A DNA stretch of 64,000 nucleotides. It comes from Trileptium ribeirensis (lineage: Eukaryota; Nematoda; Enoplea; Enoplida; Thoracostomopsidae). Below, in pieces: positions 1 through 11,362 of the stretch. The first letter of the stretch is position 1. Every line of letters begins with the position of its first letter. Below the pieces are notes generated by a model, which had not been told where the DNA came from, ran no database searches, and saw only the letters and a list, made by a program, of their open reading frames with translations. The stretch spans positions 1 to 64,000 of the forward strand of contig JASANE010007325.1 of NCBI GenBank assembly GCA_030248225.1. The letters are read 5' to 3'. Both the position numbers and the translations under genes were made by a program.

Positions 1-833
1 AAAAGTTGAATGGTACCGCATCTGATCCACGCCAGTTATGGGTTTGTTAGAAATCCAAAATGTGTCTATTTCTAAAAATACAAATCTTTAGTTATCTTAC
101 GAACACCTGGCAAGTTTCATCGAAGCGAGGCATGTAAACATCGAGCGAGCATTGTTCGTTTCTGGTACGCACTGCTTGCTTCATATAAAATGCGAGCATT
201 TTTGTTCATTTTTCTAAATGTCCCCTTGAATTTGATTTTAGGTATTTATTAATGCGTGAGTCCGCTTGATGTTCATACACCGAGTTTGTTCTTTTGTTAA
301 GCTAGATCATGGTTTCAAAAGCAACGTCCGGACGCAAATCAAAATTTTACAGGTGTGGTTCGCGATCGCTATTTACGATTTAGCGTCACAGTTTACTGAC
401 CGCTTGCACTTGAAAACGCAATTGTCCATTCGAGTATTTTTCGAATTCTTACATGCACAAGTTGGCAGCGAAAGCAGCTGTCTTTTTCAGCTTGGTGTTA
501 ATGAAACCGAAAAAGCGTGTACGCAATTTTCGATCGTATTATATACGTCACAGACACTGTTGTCGATCGCTACATTCGAATACCGATGGTGAAAATGCGA
601 ACTTGAAGTTTTGCACGATTCAGTTCGTGATTTTGACAAAAACATAAAGTTGTTCTCACTTTTATTAAGCACTATTTTTAGATAAATATGTGATATAGTT
701 GATAGATGAATACGTTGGAAATAAATATTTTAGTTTGTTCGCTGCTCATATTCTGTACTATCAAACAGATTTCATTCATCGGTTTAAGTTTTATTAAATT
801 ATACAACTCACCTTATATTCCTTTATTTTCCAG
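1..833. other. Upstream intron of the POLA1 gene
   Basis: No coding segment or recognised repeat was found here. The stretch ends in a good splice acceptor (TTTTCCAG at 826-833) directly before the first recognised POLA1 exon. The exon that should precede it, holding the conserved stretch ending in Pro-Gly before the T-L-Y-V-F-G block, was searched for and is not present, so it probably lies upstream of base 1. Confidence 0.6.
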
Positions 834-943
834 GTACACTGTATGTTTTCGGTAAACTGCGTCACAAGTCTAGACAATGGCTTAGCGTGTGTCTTATTGT
901 CAGAAATGTTGAACGTGTTTATTATATACTTCCAAACTGTAAC
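834..943 (+). CDS. POLA1: DNA polymerase alpha catalytic subunit, exon a (N-terminal domain)
   Basis: This is the first POLA1 exon in the window. It encodes (G)TLYVFGKLRH...CLIVRNVERVYYILPNCN. The family has the same order of elements: a T-L-Y-L-F-G-K strand, then a V-K-N-I-E-R-T-L-Y-F-L-P block in the N-terminal domain of the replicative primase-polymerase catalytic subunit. The acceptor is TTTTCCAG and the donor is GTAAGT right after AAC. Two bases at the 5' end complete a Gly codon, so the upstream intron is phase 1; the exon ends in phase 0. The missing upstream exon is outside the window. The alignment is by eye from the remembered family sequence. Confidence 0.88.
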
Positions 944-1984
944 GTAAGTCTTTATCTGTTAGCGTATGTTTTATGCATGCCGGATTTCTACTAACGAATG
1001 ATGCACCATGCATGAAAATACACCGAATAATACCCGATATTAAGCTCTAAATTTCCAGTCGGTGACCGATTACGGAATACCGGTGCCACTCTGAAATATG
1101 GAAAACAAGGCACTGGATCAGCAGAATTTTTTCCGACATTTGTGAGGTGCGAATTTTGTGTATTTTTAAATTTCAACATACTATTTGCAAAATGCTGTGC
1201 TTTTAAAAGCATTTATTTTCTGATTTTTCTGTGTTATAGCGCCTTAAAATACATTTACACCCATAAGTGGCGTATACCTAATCAGAACGAGCTGTTGTCC
1301 GTGAAAACGGTACTTTTTATACGAATACATACACCTACGACTGCAAATTAGTCGCTGAATTTATAAATTCACCGTTTAATCCGCACTTACCGTTGAAGTT
1401 TTGTAATAGGGTTTCGACGATGACCGCCGTAACCTACCTGCGCATTTTTAAATATAAGGGTGAATGTGATAAAGCTTTGTCCAAGTTCGTCGATTATGCA
1501 CAAATAAAAAGAAATCGTGGGCTCGAGCCGGGATTGTCTCGTCTGGCTTTGCTAGATAAGCAATAAACAACCTTACCTCGAATCCGTCACGTTGTCCGTG
1601 GTCAGAACACGCCTCCTGGCATTGATTAGGTTCGCCGAAAACCATCGGTCCAATTCATTGTTTCTTTGAAGACTGACTGTATCAATGGTGTCATTAGACA
1701 CTTTGCGATGTTTCTTTCATAATCTGCTAAACTTCCTAAAGTAACTCGGAGCTCAACTCGGACTAGCAAGCGAGAAGTTCTGTTCCCCCAGATCGAACTG
1801 GGGGACCCACTGTCGAACTGAGGGGCTGAAAAACGCGAATATAGCATAAATTGTTGATTCACAGTAAATATACAATAATAATGCACATGATACTGTGAAA
1901 TCTGGGCAATTATGCGTGTTTATTTTTAGCCCTATAGGTCAAAAATTTAGATATTTTTTGCTCCATAAGGAAAACATGGTATAT

Positions 1985-2525
1985 GTTTTAATTGGCCTAT
2001 TTTTAGTCGTGCAAAAATTTACCGTGTACTTTTCCGAGTTTTTTTGATATGTGGTCTGGTTCCGGGTCAAGGGTCAAAATACGGGGTTTTGACCCCATTT
2101 TACCTCATTTTAGTACACTTCACGAAAGCAAAGTTATTTTTATCTTAACTTTCGAATATTTTTCTCTGGATGGTTTTATTTCATAGTAAAATGACAAATG
2201 CCGATGTTTGATGATGTTTTTGTTTTTCGATTAACGCTCCGGTTCTGGGTTTATGGGATTTGAGGTACGGGGGTATGGCGCCCCAAAGGTTCGTCAACCC
2301 AAAATTTGAAAATTTGTTCGGACGTCTTGGGTGGCTGATAAGTTTCACCTGGGGGTTTTCGGGCGTGGGAAACTCATTGCCGGTGTTAGTTTTGTTCTAA
2401 CTTGTGTGGTATCCACATATGACACATCGACGTATGCTATCGAGAGCTGATTGGCTCTGCACACAAAACCCGTAGATGTACCTATGCTTCACTACGTTCT
2501 GCAATCTCGATAGAGTTACTAGTAT
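1985..2525 (+). repeat. Family C repeat, copy 1
   Basis: The same text recurs at about 31096-31710 and 41300-42757. Shared landmarks in order are: a GGTCTGGTTCCGGGGTCA block, ACCCCATTTTA, a TTATCTTAACTTTCGAATT block, a TATGGCGCCCCAA...GGTTC block, GGGGGTTTTCGGGC with GGGAAACTCATTG, and a 3' end at CTTCACTACGTTCTGCAATCTCGATAGAGTTACTAGT (2489-2523). It is non-coding. The class is unknown; no clean terminal inverted repeat or target duplication was found. Confidence 0.7.
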
Positions 2526-2671
2526 CCTATCCGGATAGAGAAATCACCAACTGGATAGCGAATAATAGCGAACCAATCTCTCCACACACATTCTTTGATG
2601 TCATGACATTACACTTTACTGTTGCTATCGCTAGGCAAATGTGATAATAGTTTGTCACCATTTAACTCTTA

Positions 2672-2873
2672 GCCCAAGTCACCCTGAGGGGCGAAAATAA
2701 AATGCAAGCTATGCCGTTGTCGATATACTAAGCCTAAGCCTTAGTCTTGGCCAAAGCTAAGGTCCTTATATGAGACATAGTCTAAGTCGGGGGGCTGCCG
2801 CCCCCGAACCCCCCGCTCTAAGCTGTTCATTTTGCTAACCTTATGACGTACCGCCCCTCAGCGTTACTTGGGC
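2672..2873. mobile_element. Short TIR element, PIF/Harbinger-like MITE
   Basis: Terminal inverted repeats of about 24 bp with two mismatches start GCCCAAGTCACCCTGAGGGG on the left, answered by CCCCTCAGCGTTACTTGGGC on the right. The flanking TTA occurs on both sides (2669-2671 and 2874-2876), matching the 3-bp TWA duplication known for PIF/Harbinger elements. The 202-bp interior is non-coding and has a GC-rich palindromic centre near 2790-2813. The superfamily is inferred from the target site only. Confidence 0.6.
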
Positions 2874-4918
2874 TTAACGCTTTGTAACTATCTTGCCGAT
2901 GTGAGTAGACTGGAAATACGACTTAAAATAAAGTTTTTAATTATTTTAAAGTTAAATAAAAATTGTATAGGTATAATTTATCGCAAAGCGAAATAGACGC
3001 AATGTAACAGGAATTCAAGTGGATTGGATTTGTGAGTCATGGCAAATGAATATTTTTAACGGTTCAGTTGTATATTTTTAACAAATTATCATATGTTGAT
3101 TATGAAGCAGCTAAGTAGTTGATTATAATGTATTAGCAATTTTGCTGAAATGTTTTATAAAGCTTGCAATAATGACTACCGCGCTATCGCCAACTGCTAT
3201 GCAAAGTTAATTAACAAAACAAAAATATAGGGTAAATCTAAAATCATATCCTTGAGTAACATTATTATAACAAATCGGCAATGATTGATAAAAACAGAGA
3301 TCTATGGATTCTATGAGGCTACACAACTAAGAGGGAAATAAGGATTTTGCGAGCTAACTTCACCTGAAGAAATTCCTTAAATAGCGCCAAAATTAACATA
3401 TTAACAGTGGTGTCGGTGTCTTGCTCGACAAAGACATATCATTGGGATAGTAGTTATAAAATAATCGTTGCAATATAGCGCATTGTCGTCTAAATGCATT
3501 TTTCTAGATTTGCTTCTTGTCTGTCTGGACCCGGAGTACAGTTAAGCTATACGCTACATATCTGGATCTGGATTACGTGGATAAAGCATGTACTGCAAGG
3601 TATCACAACACTAAATCTCCTTGAGCAAAGGCTAAAGCATTTCAACAAATAATGAATAGTTGAGCAATCTTCTTTCCTTTCAAGTATGTTCTTGTCTGTC
3701 TAACTACCAGCGGTCGGACTGATGTTTGAAAGTGTTATATACGACTTGCGTTGAAGTGAGAGACAAGCTAGTATCCAGTGTAAAGGAAACTAGCTGTCCG
3801 AGAACACTGATAATGACTGTGGAACATTTATTAGAGAAAACGTAACAAGATCAGAAACCAAAATGGAATCAACCATGACAAACTGAATTTGCAGTGATTT
3901 ATATTCTACGTCTACACAGTTAACTACAACATTTTTATTTTCATATAAATATGTAAAAATCAAAAACGAAGATAGCTAATAATGTTCATGATCAAATTTT
4001 CTTCATGTGGGCAGGTAGCTGTAGTTGTGGTAGCTAAGACCCGTGTCAGAAACTTTTTGATTAGACACGTAATAATATCCAATTATATATTCTACGTAAG
4101 CCTAGTCATTTTTTTGACCAAAAATTCTATTACATGACATTTCAATAATAATTGCTTAGTCATAATGGCTATAGTTTGGTGTCTACGAACATTTAAGACT
4201 ATAAGCAGACTGGCAAAGGGAGCACCATTGAGAAAATAAAATTACATGGCAGAATCCTATTATCCGAGCTGCAAATTTGGCTGTTAAACATTTTTTGGAA
4301 GAGCTGTTTTTTGAACTAGGAGTAAAAGTTTTAAAATAAAAAATATGGAGTTTTTTGACAGTTTCAGGTTATCGATGGGCTTATACCGTTATTAAAAATG
4401 ACAACGCTTTGATGTCACTGTTTTAAGCCTGCAGTTAGCATGTCGTTCTTCCTGCGACATATTTTAAGTGCCTCAAAATGTACCAATTTGCCATAAAAGT
4501 AAATTTCATCATTTTAAATGTAGTGTATATACCTTGAAAACTGGAGTGGCCTATAGGTTTTGGGGGTTGCTGAGTACAATGAAATCAATTTAGCAATTTT
4601 GTTTGCATATTGAGCGTCGATAGGCCAAGAGAGCTCTGTTTTTCGTCTCTGTGTGTGTAAACACTATTATTGTCGTCATCTATTTTATTGTCTAATTTTA
4701 AACTGGTTTTACCGTGTTGTAGTGTACCAGCTATTAGTATAGCTTTGCTTGTGGGCATGTTGTATCTTTGGATTTCACTAGATCCACATTGGATTTACAA
4801 AACAGTGGTAAATTACGTACGACGAATTAACGTTGTTTTGCAGTGTGTTTTACATCATTTACGCTGCAAATTATAAGTTTCCATTTTCCTAAGGTTCATT
4901 AAAGATTTTAATTTTCAG

Positions 4919-5008
4919 ACTGATGGCGAATTTGAATCGTTCAACACTGTTTACTTCGAAATTAAGTCTATTTTGGAGAAGCACAAGATTACTAAATTCC
5001 GCTGCAAG
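4919..5008 (+). CDS. POLA1: DNA polymerase alpha catalytic subunit, exon b
   Basis: Thirty codons, phase 0 at both ends, between an ATTTTCAG acceptor and a GTAAGC donor. It encodes TDGEFESFNTVYFEIKSILE and then KHKITKFRCK. This fits the family segment D-V-Y-E-E-F-...-Y-K-I-M-K-F-K-S-K of the N-terminal domain, although about ten residues of the vertebrate linker before it have no counterpart here. It joins exon a without breaking frame. The call rests on the K-I-x-K-F-x-x-K motif plus its position between two clear exons. Confidence 0.87.
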
Positions 5009-5550
5009 GTAAGCGAAACAAGGATAGACAACACAGAGCGGTTGCACTGACTGTTTGTGGGTTCTTGTTTAATAAAAACAAGTTACATTACGCGATTGGA
5101 AGGTCTGTTCCTTTTCAACCGGTCGATTAGCGAGCTAATATAGGCCGAGTAACACTTATTTCTGGCGGGTACTGTAGGTTTTAAACGGTTACTTCCATCA
5201 TGACATCTGAGCTCATTAATGTATAAAATTCATCTCGTTTGTTTCGCCCAGCACATTTACGGAACCCCTTTTCACCCGACATGACCCCATTTCACCCACT
5301 TTTGTGGGGAGGACTGTGTTGCAGTCAGTTTTCTGATACAGTTTTCTGCCAAAATTGTAAATTAGCGGAATTTGGGCTTTTAACAAAAATGCTCTTGCCT
5401 ACAGTTGAGGTAAAGCATCCTGCTCGCATTCGAGCTTCTCCAAGACCTTAACTGGTGGTTGGATCACCCACCCTAACTCAAAGTTAGGCTTAATTTGAAA
5501 ATTAGCTGAACATATTATAATGAAACTTATATTTCAAAACCTTTTTCCAG
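5009..5550. other. POLA1 intron, no feature seen
   Basis: This is a 542-bp intron between two well-defined splice sites. No repeat or gene was recognised. A 70-codon open frame at 5239-5451 has no family resemblance. Confidence 0.55.
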
Positions 5551-5628
5551 CCTTCCAGAAAACAGTACGTCTTCGATGGACTACAAAGCGCAAAGGGCGA
5601 AATAGAATTTTTGGAATTGCGATACGAG
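5551..5628 (+). CDS. POLA1: DNA polymerase alpha catalytic subunit, exon c
   Basis: Twenty-six codons, phase 0 at both ends, acceptor CTTTTTCCAG and donor GTATAT. It encodes PSRKQYVFDGLQSAKGEIEF followed by LELRYE. The family equivalent is P-V-E-K-N-Y-A-F-E-I-P-D-V-P-E-K-x-E-Y-L-E-V-K-Y, and the residue count between the K-x-Y-x-F and L-E-x-x-Y landmarks is the same. It joins exons b and d in frame. Confidence 0.9.
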
Positions 5629-5753
5629 GTATATAATATGTATATTATTAAAATATCTGTAACTTGCTTGCTTGCTGCAAAAAGTTGCTTTTTGCACATT
5701 ATTGCCGTTACATTTAAGATTAACTGTACTCTGTTTTGTAATTTGCAACCAGT

Positions 5754-6620
5754 TGAAACAGAGCGAGCGAAGTGTTCACTGTGGGCGCTATGGGTAAACA
5801 TTTCTTTTGTCTGTCGCTGTCATTCATAACTCATTTTCAGATGCACGGATTTCGACAATTTTTTGAACGATAGCACAAATGATGACGACGGGCCCTTTAG
5901 TTGAACGCGAACAGCTACGACCCCATCTTTTGGGTCAAAATTGCAAAAAAAAAACAGGTTAAGGGTTCTTTGGCAAATCTGGCCACACTGTGCCTGTGTT
6001 TTTTCAACCTTTTTCTCGCGACACAGGCTTCGCATCGAAAAACGCTCGAATCAGACCATGGAGATTTATATAAAACTTTGGTGACCATTATTTTATGGGA
6101 CCATTCCGTGGGCCCGAATATGGTTCGTCGGCCTTTTACCAGAAATAGCGATTTTTCAAATTTCGCCGTGTTATTGCTTGTTTTAATCTTGCACTGGGTG
6201 CCTGTTAAGTTGTCCAGCACGCTGAGTACGATGGGTTTGCTATATAGAGTCCTGCTTGTCTATATTATACCGTTTCATGGTGTTTCAAGACTATCAGGGA
6301 CGACGAACTGGATACAAAAATAGTCTTGCATAGAATGATTGTAATATCCAGAGTCAATCTTGCATATTTATATGCTTTTTCATGGGTTATCAACGGGGTT
6401 AGGGTTAATGATTCCGGTTTCTATAACATAGTTCGTCTACAGTTGTTTGGTTATGTATTGCGTACAGCTCATCAAAACTTATCAATATAATTTCCCGGTA
6501 GGCTGAATACGATGGTTTGGTCATCTAGAGACCAACACAAATACTTTATGTGTTGTCGTGTGTTTTCGATGGGTTTAGGATCGACGAGGTGTGACCGCTA
6601 AATTATACTTGATTTATTAA
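5754..6620 (+). repeat. Family B repeat, copy 1 (3'-truncated)
   Basis: It starts GAAACAGAGCGAGCGAAGTG and continues with TGTCATTCATAACTCATTTT, a GATGACGACGGGCC block, CCCCATCTTTTGGGTCAAAA, and AAGGGTTCTTTGGCAAATCTGG (5961-5982). The same order is seen at 16580-21765, about 42796-43982 and 60332-61710. The copy appears to stop near 6620, short of the terminal block found in the other copies. It is non-coding; the 140-codon frame at 5901-6323 lies inside it and is not conserved as an open frame in the other copies. Confidence 0.7.
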
Positions 6621-7996
6621 GCCTGTTCTAAATTAAGAGTGGACTGGTCTGTACCACAGAAATTGTGGTCCTGACAGGTCCGCTACTCAGCACCTATACG
6701 GCTGCATCTATTATGAACGCAAAAATTACCAAAGATTTTCCACACTCCGTGCGCTCTCCGTTCGCTAAAAATTTTGTTTGGGGGTGGTTGAAGATTTGCC
6801 AAGAGTCGATGAAGCGGGGAAGCCTAAAATTTTTTCCAGGGGGCACCAACCGAGAGGCAACCGCTTTTTACGAAGGGCACTTGACCCTCATCCCCAAATT
6901 GAACTTGACCCCAGCCCCTAACATGCTTGAAAGTCAGCGGCAATTAAGTTTCAGAAAAACGTTTTTCGCTGAGGTTTTAAAAAGTTGAATGTATTACTTG
7001 CTGCTTTTGCGCAGACTCATGAATTCTACATCCGTTGAACAATTTCAGCGAGAAATCCTGTTAACTTTGATTTAAATTTTGCTTTATCATTAGCTTATTC
7101 GTAATGCTCGTTACTATAAATATGTATGAAATGCGTAACAGATCCATGCTGGATCGTTACGAGATAGCTTATCCTGGCCACATCCTAACGGACAACATTT
7201 ACGAATTTTGGTCATCAAACCGTTGTGGAACTAAACCATCGAAGATGTTGGTTTCGAAAGAAGTTGAAACCATTTCCTCACACCAGTCTAGAAAAAATTT
7301 GATTTTTACTGTACAATGTACAAGTTAGATCCCGTGTGACCTCCCCTTATTCAGGAACTGGTCGTTTGTCATCTTACTTATAGTCGTTATACGTGTGGCC
7401 GACCGTAGGTCGCTATATAATCATTACGTATTACAAATCATGAATCGCTACCCCCGACACCATCGTTATATACTTATGTATTTCCCGTACGTCGGTCTGC
7501 CCCGCCGACGTTTTCATGATCACCACGGGTAAATAATATGAGTATCGTATGATTATCGTATTATTGTTGTTGTTATTCATCGTATCATACCATCAGTTTT
7601 TTGGCTATAAAGGCACCAGTTTATATACTTAATTTATTTTGCATTAATCCATAAATATATCGACTGTTATATGCTCAATTTATATCGTCGTTCCGATGGA
7701 GATATATGGCTGATTGGTATCTTAATTGCATTGATTCCTTATATTCAATTTGTATTCATATCATTGTTCATGATTGTTGTCATGATTGTATTGATTCTTC
7801 GCACTCGTTTTGTACCGTAGCTACCATATATAATTGCATTGTCATGATCGCATCGATTTCGGTGTATCTTTATTGTTTGCTGTATCCATAAAGGCACATA
7901 ACTGTATACGGTTTCTTTGTATTTTTGACATTGTTCTTATGATCATTGTTATAACTTGCAGTATTTTGGTACATAGTGTTAACCTGTCTACAAGTG

Positions 7997-10539
7997 TAGC
8001 GAAGCGAGTCCTTATTGGTATAAAATTTTCCAATTTCTCCTACGATGACCTTGTGTAATGGTTAGCATTCAGAAACCTAGGACTTCACTTACTACACAAA
8101 TACAGTAAGCACCTAACTTAATATTACTAAGATAATTAATAGTACGGCAATAAAGTAATGAATTGTTTGAATTGACAAGGTGGATCTAAGGATCCAAATA
8201 GTAAATTTATAATAATGCTCGAGCAAACTTTAGGAACCACAAGGTGGATCCTTCTATCCGGCCTAAGCTTTGACTGAAGCTTAGCTCATCCTAGTCAATA
8301 AATTTTGTTGGAGCACCCGTATTGTTCGCAAGTCGGCCTTTCGTAACTCCGAGAAAACGTTTGTGGAAAAAAATCGGAATACTAAGACTCGTGATTTTAT
8401 TATCGAAGCATTTTTGTTAAAAAATTATATATATCTTACATTTAGCGTATTTTTTTGCTACACAGCTAGGCCGTATTGCTGTTTACGCCTACTGCACGAA
8501 AATATATTTTTAAACCAGGCAGTGGAGTTATTTCTTTTCGTATGCGTATGCCACAAACTTTTGTTGTTAAAACTTAAGATGAAGTTGTTGTGCGACAGGA
8601 TATTGTGTCTGGCTGTTTAAAAAACCGCTAGTTTTGAACTTTGCGCTTATCCTTTCTAACCTGTCGAAAAATGTTTACTTGAAAGAAATTATATAATTTC
8701 GTTACTTGATGTTAAAAAATTATCTAAACAAACACATATACCTTTAGTTCTGAGAACATTTATTCGCTATAAATATATAACACATGTCTCCGGTTGTTTC
8801 TATGGCCTAAGGAGGGACTGACTTTTCTCGACGGTAACACCCTACGCCCTATGGGCTCTTATGGTAATGACATATGCTAATAATTACCAATTTACATTCG
8901 CCTCGTTCGTAATATAGATACCTTAAGTAATGATTTTAAAGTCAAAACATGATCATGTTTTGACTTTACGTAAACAGGAGTTTTTGTTCCCGGAGTTTCC
9001 GTAAACCGGAGTTCAGAGTATTTATCACAAGCGTTTATGTGGTGTGGACTGCCCGAAACTTTGACTGGAAATTGTGTTTTGGAATAAATAATGACTTTCA
9101 TACAGTCTTGAACAAACTTTTTGCGGCTGAACTGAACCTGGTTCGTTTTGGGGCGAGCCTCGTAATGTATATGTTTTCCCATAGCGAAAAAATGTCCAAA
9201 TGCTAATGATAGGAACAACCTGCAAACTATTTCACTTAATATCTGTAAAAGTTAAATTTAGAAGATACCTGGCCAAAGTAGTTTGAAATCTGTTACGCTG
9301 ACACCGATTATTTATAAGTATGCTACCTTTATTGACGAGATGAAATAATAATTTGGGCAATTCACACCCAAAAGTCACTGTCACACATATTTGAGACGAA
9401 AGCAAGTTATGAAAACGTCTGCGTACCACAAAATTTCATTTAACTATTTCATGGTGTGATTGAATACCCTGCGATGGGTTATGTTCATAAAGCACGTTAT
9501 TTTCTCTAATGTCACTCCAACTAATAAACGATGGCTATATGGAATAATCAAAAGATGTGAGTTACTTAACTGTAGTAAGATAGTGTATAGTTTTCGCAAA
9601 AACATATAGTGAAATTAATATCTGCATGTTTTGATATGTTTCTCTATTACATATCATCTATGTAACTTAACGTATAGTACGGTTTGAGGTTCGAAATGTT
9701 ACGGGTTTTTCGTGAAATACTATGTACATATACTCTAAGATGTGGAATTAACTATATTTCACCATACATTCTAAGTGTACGTTTTATAGTCGTTGGACAT
9801 ATATCTATAGGAACATGCCAAATAAGTCATCTTTTTCTGCGCACTGGCAAAACTATTTTCAGATTGTGTGTTACTCATTTCGGATGCCATATTTAGCTGA
9901 GGTACATAAGCATATTTGTACTAGTGAATAAGCTAACTGAACTATTTGACAACTCATGGATAAAGGCACGGTAGCGGGAAGGATATATGTGATTGGTTGA
10001 CCGGGTCCCTGTGCCGACCTGTTCTGAGCCAAAAGCGGTCTTCTCTGCACTCGCTGCACTCGTCATAGCAGAACAGGCTGTAAAGACCGGATCACCGGAT
10101 TACAAAATGGTGATCGGTTGTAGTTCTGACAGGTTGATTTTCCTGCCAAGCAGACGGGTTGCTCCTAAAATTTTCTGTTGAGAGCAGAGGGCTGCTCCAA
10201 TTTTTTTTGAGAGCACAGGGGTGCTCCGATAAATTTTATTGACTAGGTTGAGCTAAGCTTAAGTCAAAGCTTAGACCGGATCGAAGGATCCACCTTGTAG
10301 TTCGTAAAGTTGCTCGAGCATTATTATTAATTTGCTATTTGGATCCTTAGATCCTCCTTGTCAATTTAAACAATTCATTACTTTATTGCCGTACTATTAA
10401 TTATCATAGTAATATTAAGTTAGGTGCTTGCTGTATTTGTGTAGTAAGTGAAGTCCTAGGTTTCTGAATGCTAACCATTACACAAGGTCATCGTTGGAGA
10501 AATTGGAAAATTTTATACCAATTAGGACTCGCTTCGCTA
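7997..10539. mobile_element. Transposon with about 325-bp terminal inverted repeats
   Basis: The left arm (7997-8321) reads TAGCGAAGCGAGTCCTTATT onward. The right arm (about 10211-10539) is its inverse complement over the whole length, with only scattered differences. Shared landmarks include AACCATTACACAAGGTCATCG (inverse on the left), TAATATTAAGTTAGGTGCTT, GCTCGAGCA and the nested AAGCTT repeats. The 1.9 kb between the arms has only short frames and no recognised protein. The inner edge of the right arm carries three copies of a GAGAGCA...GGG(T/C)TGCTCC unit (10150-10230). No target duplication is obvious. It looks like a non-autonomous long-TIR or foldback element; the superfamily is unknown. 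Confidence 0.82.
8937..8968. repeat. Perfect 32-bp palindrome
   Basis: The 16-base half TAAAGTCAAAACATGA is followed immediately by its exact inverse complement, centred on GATC, with no spacer. It lies inside the long-TIR element but not at its centre (about 9268), so it is not simply the fold of that element. Confidence 0.95.
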
Positions 10540-11342
10540 TATAAGCGTGCGCAATCGCCGATGATTAGGTCGATTTTGGAGCGGAATCGTTGACTTTGTG
10601 CATGTGAGAATATATAGAACCTCCCTCGGTCATGAGTTAGGGTTTAAATAAACGCGACACTCGCGATTAGAACCATTTTACATGTTTTCCAGAGTCGAGT
10701 TAGGAGTTGAAACGTAAAGGTATAAACCTACCGAGGTTAAATAAAACCTTTCTTGAATTGTATATGGATTAAAGACGTACCATCCTTTGCTATTTTTGTC
10801 GTGGTCTCAAGTTTGAGTAGACAATTTCGTGCCTGATATTATTCACGATTAGACCCAGGCGGTTATGAAGCATCACTTTGTACAGATGTTATTAGGCATG
10901 CGAGATCGATCAATTTACCTGGTTCAAAATTTTTTTTGGAATTTTGCTGAGAATTTATTAGGATATTGGTAGAGACATACATACGCTCTTGAACTGAGCC
11001 ATAAATTTAATCGACTCTGGAGCGAGACGCCCCTACCTTAAGCTCAAATTTGTCGTACCTCGAAATTGCCGCCAGGAATTTCGCTTGAACTTTGCTGTTA
11101 TAATGTGGTATCTTATCTTTCAAATAAGACCTTGAGGTCGAGCGAATTCTACCGGGTACGATTGCCCGGTAACCCAAATGGGGCTTGGCCCACGTAAAAT
11201 TTCAATTGTCTATAAGCTAAAATTTCTTCCAGGAATTTTGACGATTTTTTTAACAAATAGAGATCTTTTAGGTCTTCCATTTGCGCTATCGAGTCCGGAA
11301 AAGCCGTTTGGCTCGCTGAAAAATTATAATAAATTTAAACCC

Positions 11343-11362
11343 GAGCGGTGCAAAAACCGCTC
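11343..11362 (+). other. Hairpin conserved between the two large repeats
   Basis: GAGCGGT-GCAAAA-ACCGCTC forms a perfect 7-bp stem with a 6-base loop, followed by AGGTTTTTACACA. The paralogous position in copy B (54512-54531) reads GAGCAGCGGAAAAGCCGCTC with CTGGTTTTACACA. The stem there is rebuilt from different bases, so pairing is kept while sequence changes. This suggests an RNA or DNA structure under constraint at the time the element was active. Confidence 0.5.

Larger units (their letters stand above)
944..4918. other. POLA1 intron with three kinds of repeat debris
   Basis: This 4.0 kb intron holds a GC-rich fragment around 1740-1890 (similar to 16440-16570), a family C repeat (about 1985-2525) and a PIF/Harbinger-like MITE (2672-2873). 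Between 2880 and 4918 I see only AT-rich sequence without a recognisable gene. A 68-codon open frame at 4670-4876 has no recognisable homology and no codon pattern that persuades me it is real. Confidence 0.6.

Noticed and set aside
5901..6323. A 140-codon protein gene
   Set aside because: It lies inside family B, and the frame is not kept in the other three copies; the overlapping minus-strand frame is equally long.
8892..9218. A 108-codon minus-strand gene in the long-TIR element
   Set aside because: No recognisable motif, and the frame overlaps the 32-bp palindrome. There is nothing to support coding.
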